Assembly (NCBI RefSeq): GCF_036669915.1
Contig: NC_089321.1
Location: 19,783,770-19,847,769, forward strand
DNA length: 64,000 nt
Source: Pocillopora verrucosa
Lineage: Eukaryota; Cnidaria; Anthozoa; Scleractinia; Pocilloporidae
Direction: 5' to 3'
This document shows positions 53,601-62,525 of this stretch, in pieces; positions within the stretch are counted from its first letter, which is position 1, and every line of letters starts with the position of its first letter. Below the pieces are notes generated by a model, which saw only the letters and a list, made by a program, of their open reading frames with translations, had not been told where the DNA came from and made no database searches. Position numbers and translations under genes: made by a program.

Positions 53601-54648
53601 GCAATAAAAAGCTAATTCAGTCTTAACAGAATACCAACTCACAGTTTTGATGCAAAGATCGGCTGCATCAGTGTAGAGAGGTAAAGCATCGATTTGTCTG
53701 CCTCTTTCATCTTCATGTAGTGCTTGCTTCAGAAGAAATTCTGCTCTCTCCACACCATTCTACACACATAATGAATGAATATTATTTCAAATATCTCTCA
53801 TCTTCCTTAAGGTTATTAGAAGACATAGAAAGGCTACTTGAACAATGAAATGATAAATCAGTTGATCAAAAATTATTTCATTGCCTGTTGTGAAGTCTTG
53901 AAAGAAGTAGGTGCGTGAGATGAACCTGAGGAAACACAGTTGAAGAAGACTAAATTTAATAAAATATTCACTACATATAGTTTTTGATATTCTGTCTGAT
54001 ATCTGTTACAAACTAACTAATCTCGTGAACTACATGTGCGTTGTACATGTATGATAACTAATAAGTTGTAGATTGTTGTAAAATTGATGGTTCGTAAAGC
54101 TGATCTTCATTCAACCATATTTAAAATGTCTCTACGATTCTCTAATTTAGAGCGTATACGGTATTAACCGGAATATAGAAATATCGTAATCAATATAATA
54201 CTTTCTTGATATGCTTTTGACAATTTTGACTAAAAAGTTCCTAGGAAATCCCGGAAGTACATTTAGAGTATTTAAAAAAGTAACAACAAATAATTTTGTT
54301 CTTCAAGAATACAGATAAATTGACATTTTGACCTAATTTCATTATATCTACCAGCAACGTCCCACCCACAATGAAGACGTATATAAATATTCCAGCGACA
54401 TAAGATCGAAGCTAAGTTATGTGAAGTTTACCTTCTTCCAGCGCTCGGAGCTCCTCGGCTCGCCTGACATACTGCGAAGCTTTATCTCTCACCTCTAAAC
54501 TGGGATCATATGATAGTGCTTTGATGAGAGCTTCGGCAGCTTCAATGTAGAAAAAAGCAGCTGCACCTCCGCTTCCCATTTTGTCTAAATCTACAGCCTG
54601 TATTGCCAATCTGTAGCCATCTTCGCAGAGTTCCGTCACGTCCACCAT
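38675..54648 (-). CDS. CAPN7: Calpain-7, 25 coding exons, complete
   Basis: Cysteine protease with two N-terminal MIT domains that, in known orthologues, bind ESCRT-III proteins. Exons (minus, high to low): 54648-54432, 53925-53885, 53759-53643, 53072-53002, 52514-52338, 51727-51641, 50391-50329, 50164-50101, 49313-49228, 48090-47997, 47413-47303, 47037-47002, 46468-46351, 45776-45667, 45305-45255, 45023-44930, 44615-44516, 43250-43204, 41339-41251, 40400-40325, 40019-39883, 39622-39560, 39419-39277, 39145-39059, 38816-38675. They sum to 2421 nt (806 residues; human about 813) with every phase matching. MIT 1 about 5-75, MIT 2 about 87-165, protease core about 200-515, two C2-like domains to the end. 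Triad: C285 (SDCSFLASL), H453 (PTHAYALLD), N473 ([10 protein letters not shown]). The start is [11 protein letters not shown]; ATGs just upstream are less likely. Exon 2 (41 nt) has a GC donor. Introns hold many repeats. Confidence 0.95.
39856..39880. repeat. 7-base tandem repeat abutting a calpain-7 splice donor
   Basis: ACGATAC repeated 3.4 times, ending two bases from the donor of the exon ending at 39883. Read on the minus strand the intron starts GTATGTGTATCGTGTATCG. Confidence 0.85.
40578..40795. repeat. MITE with inverted GCGAAC ends and a 23-base internal array
   Basis: Left end TTTCGCCCATAGCAAGTTCG, then CCCCTTACTAGTTCG; the right end, reverse-complemented, reads TTTCGCCCCATTGCAATTTCG-like, then CCCCTTACCAGTTCG. 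The interior at 40667-40745 is three and a half units of a 23-base repeat built on GACCTCGTCGTATTTGAAC. In the calpain-7 intron 41251-40400. Confidence 0.7.
40860..41045 (-). repeat. SINE-like repeat
   Basis: Minus-strand reading gives TTAGCGCGCTGGATTCTGAG, then GGTCTGAGTTCGAGCC (B-box-like), then a tail ending GCGTCATGTCCCCCAG. In a calpain-7 intron. Same class as 46850-46985. Confidence 0.5.
41430..41710. repeat. Dispersed repeat, family 3, copy 2
   Basis: Same layout as 33815-34100: TTTTCCATTGAGTATCGAGA at the left, GATTGGCC and AAACTCGCGCC inside, AACTTGAACGAAAAGC at the right. In a calpain-7 intron. Confidence 0.6.
43347..43376 (+). ncRNA. Candidate hammerhead ribozyme motif of a Penelope-like element
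   Basis: CTGAAGA at 43347-43353, then a stem-loop GGGT-TGAC-GCTC (with wobble pairs), then GAAACGTC at 43367-43374. Order and content match the minimal type I hammerhead core (CUGANGA, stem II, GAAA, cleavage after GUC) reported in the terminal repeats of Penelope-like elements. Stem III would be the self-complementary ACGT, which needs a dimer to form. A GIY-YIG relic of such an element lies 0.5 kb further. Degenerate copies of the same end are at 60010-60060 and 61185-61215. Activity untested. Confidence 0.45.
43900..44215 (+). pseudogene. Penelope-like element, GIY-YIG endonuclease relic
   Basis: A frame from 43900 reads [20 protein letters not shown], then [16 protein letters not shown], which fits the zinc-finger-linked GIY-YIG endonuclease at the C-terminus of Penelope-like reverse transcriptases. 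The frame breaks at a TAA near 44098; after a shift, about 44125-44215 reads [20 protein letters not shown], matching the end of that domain. Clearly dead. It lies in the calpain-7 intron 43251-44515 in the opposite orientation. Confidence 0.6.
46690..46985 (-). repeat. Two adjacent tRNA-derived SINE copies
   Basis: First (46690-46800): minus-strand GTCCAGTGGTCAGTGTACTGG, then B box GGTTCTAGTCCCGG. Second (46850-46985): GCTCAGTGGTCAATACGCTGG, then TCCTGGCTCGATTCTCGA, then a tail CATTCTGTTGTGTTGTTAGA. Both lie directly upstream of the 36-nt calpain-7 exon at 47002-47037, in the downstream intron. Confidence 0.6.
47690..47860 (+). repeat. SINE-like repeat
   Basis: B-box-like GGGGTTCGATTCCTAGTGTG, then TTTTTCTCACGGTAGAGACG. 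In a calpain-7 intron, antisense to the gene. Confidence 0.45.
48205..48480. repeat. Dispersed repeat, family 3, copy 3
   Basis: Contains CTTTTCGATTGAACATCGTG, CAGCCAATCAAAACG, GCGCGGGAAACGCGAG, GATTGGTTGCGAGGGAGGCG; reverse orientation relative to copies 1 and 2. In a calpain-7 intron. Confidence 0.5.
48990..49170. repeat. MITE, family 1, 5'-truncated copy
   Basis: Shares CTCCTTACTGTCTGCCA, GGAGAATTTGGTATTGGATC and TTGTCTGC with the copy at 53163-53370; one end is eroded and the other has a short duplication of GATAAAGGGCTAAAA. In a calpain-7 intron. Confidence 0.65.
49545..49680 (-). repeat. tRNA-derived SINE
   Basis: Minus-strand GTGGTAGTGAGAGTGTTCGCC is followed by AGGGGTCGATTCCCGG (B box) and a tail GACGTCACATGGGGGG. 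In a calpain-7 intron. Confidence 0.6.
50860..51224. repeat. SINE-like repeat block
   Basis: Contains AAGTGTCTTGCTCAAGATGA and AAGCACCTTGCCCAAGAATG, the tail pattern of the SINE at 46850-46985, preceded by C-rich low-complexity sequence (50755, 50875). In a calpain-7 intron. Confidence 0.5.
51225..51463. repeat. MITE, family 4 (CAGTTGTTCAAAG ends)
   Basis: Left end CCAGGTTGTTCAAAGCTAGG, right end reverse-complemented CCAGTTGTTCAAAGGCTGAT, with a shared inner CCAAGGGTT. Between them lies AT-rich sequence. It accounts for much of the 186-codon open frame at 50900-51460, which I do not regard as a gene. Confidence 0.7.
52752..52950. repeat. MITE, family 2, copy 2
   Basis: Reverse-oriented relative of 3509-3712: starts ACCCTTCACACCCTAACATC and ends ATATTGTAAGGAGAAAATTA, with GTTGATCATTTCCTTTGTTC inside. 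In a calpain-7 intron. Confidence 0.55.
53163..53370. repeat. MITE, family 1, full copy
   Basis: Starts TTAACCCTTTAACTCCC and ends GGTCACTCACAGGAGTTTAA; interior CTCCTTACTGTCTGCCAAAT and TCTTTATTCTCATCACTTG. Full length and less worn than the copy at 1630. In a calpain-7 intron. Confidence 0.75.
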
Positions 54649-55914
54649 GTTGTTATGATGAGAACGCATGCGCAATTTTCTTACTCAAAAGACATGACTG
54701 CATACGGGCTCAGCGTACATTTGCCTCCCAGGTCTGCGAAGCGTACTGAGTGAAACTCAAACAAATTTCAGTCGAATTTAGAAGTATTTTTCACCATGAA
54801 TTAATAAGGAGGGCTCCTTGCTACAGCATAACATCCTTTATCCATTGTTCACATAGCATCTATCAAGGAACAGCTAAACTATGATGAATCAGTCATTAAA
54901 TCTTGCCGTAGTACTGCAATATGAACTTTTTATTGAGAGACATACATCAGCTCTTAACTGAAGCTTGCAAGAGTCAAATTACAGTCTAATAATAAAGTCT
55001 TGGTGTTATATGAATTCAAGTATATTTATATCTGAAGTCAGATCTACTATTCCACGTATGGATTTCGTAATTAATTGATTGGTTAAAATTATTTCATATT
55101 CACTGATAACTGCGTGCATAGTGTAAATGACAGATGTGACGCAGGTTAGTTCGTTTTCATGAAAATTTTGGGCATCAAAGGTATTCGGAATTTTTGTGAA
55201 AAATTTTCGAAGCAGTCGGAGTGCTAACAGTGCCTTTTTACTTTTGAAGATTGTCAGCACTCGTAGGAGGTTATGTCAAGAAGTTCACAAAGTATTTAAC
55301 AGACTACAGATGTTTTCACGGGCACTGAACCGAAACAAAAGTTCACAGAGAAAAACTTACCTGCCTGAGGTTATCACAAATTACAAAGTGAAGTATTCAG
55401 AGTGTGTAGTGACGCGTATTAGAGGCGAAAAACATTTCTTTTGATCCTTTGCGATCTCAACATGGACTGCAAATAACAAGGGTATCGGCTCGGACCAAAT
55501 CCTCTTCTTGAAAACTAATTCAAAGTCATAATTTTCAAAGCACAAAACATGACCGCATTTCCTCGAATAAGTGTCCACGCTCTTATATGCGTCCTCCCCC
55601 GAATATGAACCCAAACCCTTCCTGATCAAAAGCATAACAAAATTCGTGATTGTGATTGGTCGTCAGCTCCGCGACTTTGGCACCACTAAGAAAGTAATAA
55701 GCATTTTCGTTTTTCAATTTTTCAAAATTTCCCTAATTGTTTTACTGGACATTGTGTCGCGCAACTCTCCCATATGAAGAAGAGTAATGAAAATGTACAG
55801 ATCATTAAGGCCGGAAGCATTCGGTAGTTCGAGCATAACTTCTGAGTGCTCTAGAATATTTAAAAAAGTTATCATCAAAACACTAAAAAGTGCCTAATTG
55901 CATTCAATTTGACT

Positions 55915-56410
55915 TTTAGTGAAAGCGTCGGCATATTGCCAGGATCAGCGATATTGAAAGCATCTCACAGAGCACACCAGTTTCAAGTCGGCAGGCAAGT
56001 AAATCCTTGAGCATCCCGTTCCCAACACTTTTCTTTGAATCAAACTTAAAGTCATAACATTCATAGCATAAAATGCGCACTATGGGACAAATTAGGCTCT
56101 GCACTTAACGATAAAACTGCGAAGAGAGCTGAAACATAGCCACTTTAAAAATGTTTAGTTACAAAAATGCAATCCATAACCAAAATGAGTGTGTAATGCA
56201 CGAACTGAGATCATCTGCTTTTCTGCTCTCGCAAAAAATTTTTCTCCTCTATTTCCTACAAGAAGATCTGTTATATTTAAGAAAGAATTTCTCCGAAATA
56301 AATCTGATGTTTCCGAAATTACATTCTTAATATGATCGACAATGACAAAAGTTTGCGCAAATTCATCATTAATAATCTTTATCCAGGCCAAACAGTTATT
56401 TAAATTGACT
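55915..56410. repeat. Diverged duplicate of 57585-58075, copy 1
   Basis: Aligns over its length with 57585-58075: shared GAAAGCGTC, AGGATCAGCGAT against AGGATTAGCGAT, CAGTTTCA, AACTGAGATC, GCTCT, and ATATGATCG near the end. No intact frame is shared, so this looks like duplicated non-coding or pseudogene DNA. Confidence 0.65.
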
Positions 56411-56525
56411 CTTCATGTTAGGTGTAACCATGCATCTGATAAGGCAGGACATCGGCCATTTCATTCCATGACCCATGGTCGAAGAAAAAGTCGGGTCACT
56501 CCTAGATGTAGCGTGGGTAAATAAA

Positions 56526-56562
56526 GTATTGTATTGTATTGTATTGTATCGTATTGTATAGT
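56526..56562. repeat. GTATT pentanucleotide microsatellite
   Basis: Seven or so units of GTATT with one GTATC. It follows GTAAATAAA, as in a retroelement 3' tail, and interrupts the GPCR relic just beside it. Confidence 0.9.
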
Positions 56563-56564
56563 AC

Positions 56565-56746
56565 CCACAATAAAGCGTAGGAGACCATATACAGAACCTG
56601 GAAACAGGCAAAATATAATGGCACTAACTAAGAACATTGTTGTCTTAAGTGCCTTGCCATCGCTGACTGTTTGTTTCACTTGTTCTTGAGGCATCTGCTG
56701 AGTTTTTATCTTTATCTTTACGCGTCGTGTTTCATCGAGCATTGAA
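56565..56746 (-). pseudogene. Fragment of a class A GPCR (third loop to helix 6)
   Basis: The minus frame reads DETRRVKIKIKTQQMPQEQV, then KALKTTMFLVSAIIFCLFPG, close to the intact receptor at 62526-63398 (HETRRHRRKIKTQQLPQREV, KALKTTVFVVGAVIVSLLPA). Only the stretch from the third intracellular loop through helix 6 is left; helices 1-5 and 7 are absent and the 3' side is cut by a GTATT microsatellite. Confidence 0.75.
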
Positions 56747-57167
56747 ACATGACAGTTTGTACCGGCGTCATTTGTACACACTCTACATAAATATAGGCGT
56801 TCATCTTCTCGTGAAAAAAAAAAACGGCACTGATTTTTCTTTTCTTTTAAACGACTAGCCGTAAGGTATTTTGTTTCTTAACGTGTCATAGGTTTTTAAA
56901 TTATAAATAGACATATGCATTGTGTCGTGCAAGGTTCGAATATGAAAAAGAGGTGGGGAAATGGAGAGCACATTTAGGCCGCGTATCAAGAAATGGTCTA
57001 TTGTTCAAGGTCAACTTTTCACATTAAGTATTAAACAATAGTCCTTTTGTTCTTTGTAGCGCTGAGGGACTTTGGCCGAAGCGACGCGAAAAAGTTCGCG
57101 AGTAATCGGAAAAAAATTTTCGGTGTATCTTCAACCTCTTTATGCGTACTTTTTTTTATCGGACAGT

Positions 57168-57245
57168 TTGTTATCATACTCGTGATAAACAAATCGAACT
57201 TCCGCTGCGCGGTCGTCCGATTTTGTTATCACTCGTATGATTACA
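57168..57245. repeat. Foldback repeat
   Basis: Imperfect inverted arms GTTATCATACTCGTGATAAA and the reverse of TTTGTTATCACTCGTATGAT around a GC-rich centre (CGCTGCGCGGTCG). Non-coding. Confidence 0.55.
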
Positions 57246-57584
57246 GATCGAATTGGACTCCACTCAGTCCTATTACCATTACTTATTATGCACACAAAGA
57301 ATTAAGTCTCAGTTAGTGACTGCGTAGCGCGCGCGAGATTTGAACTGCTCTCATACTATGAAAGATAAATCTGAGAGCGGGGAAGTCATGATTCGATGGT
57401 CCGTCGAGCGAGAAAATGAAAGTTTCCCCCTCCAACTTTCTCGCTGCTATTTTCTCCTCTCAAATGTTCTTTTCGCTACCTTTACTTCAGTCGAAGTTCG
57501 AGCAAACCTTCTGAATGAGTACCCAGACTCCATTACTCAAATCGAACAGTTGAAAATCTTTCAAAAAACACGAAATAGGTTCTA

Positions 57585-58075
57585 ATAGCCTTCATTTCGA
57601 CTTTTGGTGGAAGCGTCTGCATAATGCAGGATTAGCGATGTCGAAAGCGTCATAGAAAGCATAGGATATCAGTTTCAGGTTTGAAGACAAGTAAATTCTT
57701 GACCATTCTACCTATAATCCTTTTAGTGTCAGTAATGAAAGTTCCCAGTTATAACATCCAAAGTAAAAAAAATGCGAAAAAAGAATAAATCAGGTCCAAA
57801 CTTGATGAAAAAACTCTAACTGAGGAGGGCCGAAAATGTATGTATGGCTACAATACAATCCTTAATCAATGTGAATATGTAATGCGGAAACTGAGATCCT
57901 CAACTTTTTTGCTCTTGTAAATATATTTTTCGCTGGAGTTTCCTTTTATAATATTTGTTGTATTTAATGATATGCATTCTTATTATGATCGTCGATGAAA
58001 AAAGTTTCCGGCGATTCATTTTTAAGAATATTTACCAGAACCAAAGTTATTTGAAATTACTCTTTACTTTTGTTA
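57585..58075. repeat. Diverged duplicate of 55915-56410, copy 2
   Basis: See 55915-56410. The copies lie 1.2 kb apart in the same orientation. The flanks differ (58081 onwards has no match beside copy 1). Confidence 0.65.
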
Positions 58076-58079
58076 TGGT

Positions 58080-59379
58080 TGAAAGTTGAAACAGATTATT
58101 GAATGAGTAAACGTTATTATTTGCAAAGCAGTGGCTTCAAACTTGGAATTATTTGGTGAGTACAGCGTGTAATTATCTGAAACCTTCTCGCTGTTGAACT
58201 TCAAAATGAAATTAGGATCTTTTGGATCACAGATCAAAGTTCGATCGTACGTGCCTAAGTGCATTTTAGCCAGTGAAAAATCAATTTTTACCTTGTCTAT
58301 AACTGTACTCCAACATGTGCTTTGTGATCGTTTCAAAATTTACCTTTCCGTTAAGAAATTTTCTAAAAGACTGATAGGCTATTTTGGAGTACAAGCTACG
58401 ATCAGCGTCAAAATCAGTTAAAAGAGCCCTATCTATATATGTAGAATAACACTCCTGTCTTTACCACACTCCATTGACAAAACCCCCCTCCCCTCCCCCA
58501 TTCAATGTTGTCTGCATGTAGCTAAAAGTTCATGGAATCACAGTACAACTTTGTTTTGGGAGAGAAGAGGGCGAATAGGTTTACTTAACAAGGGCAAAAG
58601 AGATCCAATTGAAGTGACAGGGGGTTGAAAAGGTCATTGTGTCAACAGTTTTGTCACCGATCAGAGTTAATGGCATGTGGCTTATTCTATAGGAGAATTC
58701 TATGTTCAGAATGTTGTAATCTCGTTGAATGTTTTTCACAAGGAAACACATAGAGTAAAGTGCAGCTCACCTTAGGACTCATTAGAGGAAGAGTCCTCAC
58801 GAGGATAAATTCACAACTTTCAGAAGAGTACCACGTGGGATGCTAACTGGAATTTTGTAGAGCATGTTTAGTATCCCCAGCCGGGATCTCACCTGGGACT
58901 GTGGAGAGTGTTGTGTTTAAGCAAAGAACACCCCAGAGAGCATCCCGTGTAGGAAAGGCAAGGTCCCACCGGGGATTGTAAGAATTCCGTTAAAGTTTGT
59001 AGGTGGGATTGGCAGGTTCCCCATGTGTAATTGCAGGTGGTACCAATCAGAATTTCAAAAAACATAAAAAGAAACGATATCAGTATGATACCTATAACAG
59101 TGAAACAAATATACATTTCCCTTTGTTGATTCCTTATTTCTGTGTATGAGGGAGTCTAAATTGCCATGAAATCCTTGTTTGTTCAATTTCTATTACTTTA
59201 CTCTGATCATGCGCGGCGTTCTATATTGCCCTTCTTCCAGCTTTCCTCCAAAATGTACTATGTAAATAAAGTGGTTCATGGAATGCTATCGCACAGATAT
59301 ACACATAAGCTATAAGAAATATCAGTGTCTATATAGTGAAGGAACTATAGCTAGCACAGCATGGGGCCCTAATATTAAA
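58080..59379. other. Stretch without a supported gene
   Basis: Short open frames only. A C-rich run at 58484-58500 and a GGGATC/CCCACC-rich part at 58790-59060 look repeat-like. No splice-consistent coding series seen. Confidence 0.4.
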
Positions 59380-59790
59380 TTTATCTGATCATTATAATTA
59401 GTTTCTCTGAGATAACATATATGGTCAAAACTGGATAATAAATTTAAAGGCTCCTTGAATATTGAATCCTTAAAAAAAAACATTAGGAAAAAAGACCTAT
59501 CGTCACTCTTAAACACAACAATAGCTATTGTAACCTGTGCAACTCTTAGAGACCACCTTTTATATATACCTACTGTTTATTGCGCAATTTATACATGTTA
59601 TTCATATGAATTATATAAACATCCTTCGTAATTTCCTGTTTGGGAATAATTCTATTTTATCTTATCTATTTTTTATTTATTTATTTATTTTTTTGTGTCC
59701 CCAATTAGTTGTGAAAACTAAATGCATTGACACATTAATAAAGCTTTTACTTTACTTACTTGCTTACTTTCTTACTAGTTATAAGGGAAA
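59380..59790 (+). mobile_element. Possible LINE 3' end
   Basis: A frame near 59435 reads IWSKLDNKFKGSL, then LKKNIRKKDLSSLL, resembling the C-terminal tail typical of LINE ORF2 proteins. About 300 bases on, TTAATAAAGC is followed by TTTACTTACTTGCTTACT, a simple-repeat tail. A TTTA microsatellite lies at 59671-59690. No reverse transcriptase part is visible. Confidence 0.3.
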
Positions 59791-59995
59791 ATCTACGTTT
59801 TCCTGGGAATTTGAATGTTATAAAGTCACGCTATCTGGCAATTTATAGCAGATGTCTATTTTCCGGCAAAATAACGAATCTAAGATCTTCCTTTAAAAGA
59901 ATATAGGGGGTAAGTTTCTGAAGAAACTGTGGTGCTACGTCGGTGGGAGTGTATAACAGGGTAATTTAGCATTATCAACCAAGTTGATAACGTAG

Positions 59996-60029
59996 ATTGG
60001 CTACCGTAAAGGTTTAAAAAAGCTGGCGT

Positions 60030-60061
<32 letters not shown>

Positions 60062-61247
60062 GGAATTGTGTGTTGTTTGTTTATATTCAGAAAAAGGTGC
60101 TATGCTATTGATTTGAACATGGTGACGAAAGAAATTTCCGAGGTATATTTCTGAGCCGTTTGAAAGGAATTGACAGGGGTTATAAATTGAGTGTGCTCCT
60201 TTCTAGGAGAGACGCAATTGTCAATTTAGCGACAGTAGAGTTCAGCTTTGGGGCCGTTGGGTTGACTGAAAAATGAGTGTTCGATAAAACCTACGAAAAG
60301 ATTGGCGTAACTGGGTCCCATTTCAGTACCTATGGCTACGCCAACAGTTTTGTTTGTAGTAGTTGCCACCGAATGAGTTACAATTGAGTGATAGTACTAG
60401 TTTGACTAGATAGAGTAGTGTTTCAGAGCTAGGTTCCTTAACAGTTCGTTGATCGATAAAAGGGTTGAGGGCTTGGAAACCTTCGCCATTGGGAATGACA
60501 GTATAGAGAGATATAGTATCCATAGTGAAAAGAAGTTTGTTTTGGCTAAGGAAATTTAAGTCGTGAAAAATTTCAAGTGCCTGTTTGCTGTTCTTTATGT
60601 ATGATGGTAACGTTTTGACGATAGGTACCGGCATAATTTTGTCTAAATAGATAGGTCAATAGGTCGACCTGGGTTGATAGGCTTGTGGATTTTAGGTGAA
60701 TAGTATATACACGAAGTTCTAGGAGTGGTGATGGTGAGATTTTTTGCTATGGCGGGCAATTCTTATTTAGCTAGAAGATCGTTAATCGTGTTTTTGACAA
60801 TGTTTTGATTGATAGAAGTGGGATCTCTGTCGACTTTTGCATAATAATAGGTGTCAGAAAGCTGCCGCAAAGCTTCTTTTCGGTAGAGGTCGGCCCGCCA
60901 AAGAACGACTGCGCCGCCTTTTTCGGCCGCTCTACACTAATCTCCCTAATCATTCTAAGCAGCTTATTGCAGTTTGCGGCCTTTCTCTACATCTAGGCAG
61001 TTCGGAGAGCCGCAAAACCCTAGGAAAAAAAATTATCTTTGACATCGGCACACTTAATCTCCACGGTATCAACGAGCGCTTTTCATTTAACTAATTTATT
61101 CTTGTTTTCTCGTCATCATATTCCCACCAATTGCGTAGTTCCATTTTTTGCATATAAACACAACCCACAATTTCTCCAGTCGCTCTGACGAAGGGCTAAC
61201 GCTCGAATCGTCAGCTTTTAAACTCTTTACGGCGGCCAATCAACGTT
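59996..61247 (-). mobile_element. Decayed Penelope-like retroelement with inverted ends
   Basis: Reverse transcriptase pieces on the minus strand: EKGGAVVLWRADLYRKEAL (about 60930), a YYSPKIHKP motif (about 60710), a finger/palm piece with SLYTVIPNGEGFQAL and RTVKEPSSETLLYLVKLVL (60634-60323), then VGVAIGTEMGPSYANLFVGF (about 60350-60290). In-frame stops and frame shifts separate them, and the endonuclease is missing. The ends are inverted copies: 59996-60078 and 61170-61247 both carry (in opposite strands) CTCTGACGAAGGGCTAACGC, then TCGAA. This inverted terminal arrangement and the reverse transcriptase motifs point to the Penelope-like class. Related remains lie at 43347-44215. Confidence 0.8.
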
Positions 61248-61608
61248 AAAAGGCTTTAGATTGTATAGAATAACCTTCCAGTTTCCGTTATGGGTTTGAA
61301 TTTTATTCACCAAATTTTCCCTCCCCAATGATTTGATCTTTAGTTTCATTCAAGTAAGCATTAAACCCGAAAATCAACATGTCAAGTGGGTGGCTATTTT
61401 GAAACTTTATCCAACGGTAAACTGAGCGCCTTTTATTCCAGCTAACTCTTTTTTACTTCCTCGGTTTCCTTTTTCTTTGCTCTGATTGTTCACCGTGGAT
61501 ACTTAATTTGGAGTGGGCTCACTCACTTCGAATGAGCTCCAGTTAAAAGTAATTATCACATAAACTGCAGTGTTATACAGGGATTCCTGGCCCTAGGAAA
61601 AGCCGTAA

Positions 61609-61760
61609 CAACACACGTGAAAAAATATCGTATTTTTTCACGTGTGTTGATATAGCCAATCAGCTGCTGACACGTCACTCGCCTTTGGCGCCACTCGGTC
61701 AGGTTGATGAATGAATAGCAAAGCCTTCACGATTCTTAATACAAGTTGTTTGTCGGAGCT
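61609..61760. repeat. Repeat with perfect 19-bp palindrome; relative of 2890-3185
   Basis: Arms CAACACACGTGAAAAAATA (61609-61627) and its exact complement (61631-61649) around the loop TCG. To the right lie GCCAATCAGCTGCTGACACG and TCACTCGCCTTTGGCGCCAC, the reverse of the unit at 3093-3170. The overlapping 102-codon minus frame is judged repeat-borne. Confidence 0.7.
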
Positions 61761-62525
61761 TTCTCGAATTATGGCGGCTAAAACACTAAAAAATCTGTAT
61801 CTTTGCAGGGCGCGACTCCAAACAATATTCAGCGAAGGGGTTCTATTTCGTCCAACGTGACCCATGCCAAAAGTGCTAGCTCCAGTCCTAAGGCTACTGT
61901 AAAGGTCAACCGATAGTAAACATACCGCCCGTTTCTCTCGTTTCAAAACGTTTTTCCTTATTAGGACACAGATATAGGATTTTTTTGTTAAATTTATAAA
62001 GTTTTGTAGCAGAAGATAAATCCACTAAGTTAATTGGCAGTCACTAGCATGGAAATGGCATGTAACCAACGGTTGAGTGAAGGTATCGCCACCTTTGAGC
62101 CATCTAGATTATCGATCATTTTCACAACTAGTCAACGAACTTTGAACGGAGTATTCCAGCATCTTAACAGAATAAGGATTGGCGTTAGGAGAGCGATCAA
62201 TCGGGAAAACGATAATTTTTGTCTATAAAGGGTTTATTCTGATATCAAATCTGCTACTTTTCCAAAGGGTTAAGAACTTAATCTCATCACCAGAAAACAC
62301 AAACCATGGTCACAAACATTTAGCAGTCCTTTGAGAATCAGCCTTTGCAGGCGATAATCGATTCAGATATCCAGTTGAAAAAAGCAATCGTCATATAAAG
62401 CACTGACAAAGGAATTTCGTCCATAGGTGAATGAAAAATGCAAGTAAAGGTTAGCAAAGTGTACATAAACAATTCTAGTTATTATTATCATTAGCACTTT
62501 CTGAAATCTTTTTACCCATTACCCT
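61761..62525. other. 3' flank of the GPCR gene, no gene seen
   Basis: Short open frames only; includes the likely 3' UTR of the GPCR at 62526. No recognisable repeat or RNA gene. Confidence 0.4.

Noticed and set aside
61638..61946. 102-codon minus-strand open frame
   Set aside because: Its 3' half is the dispersed repeat also seen at 3093-3170 and at the palindrome; no family likeness.
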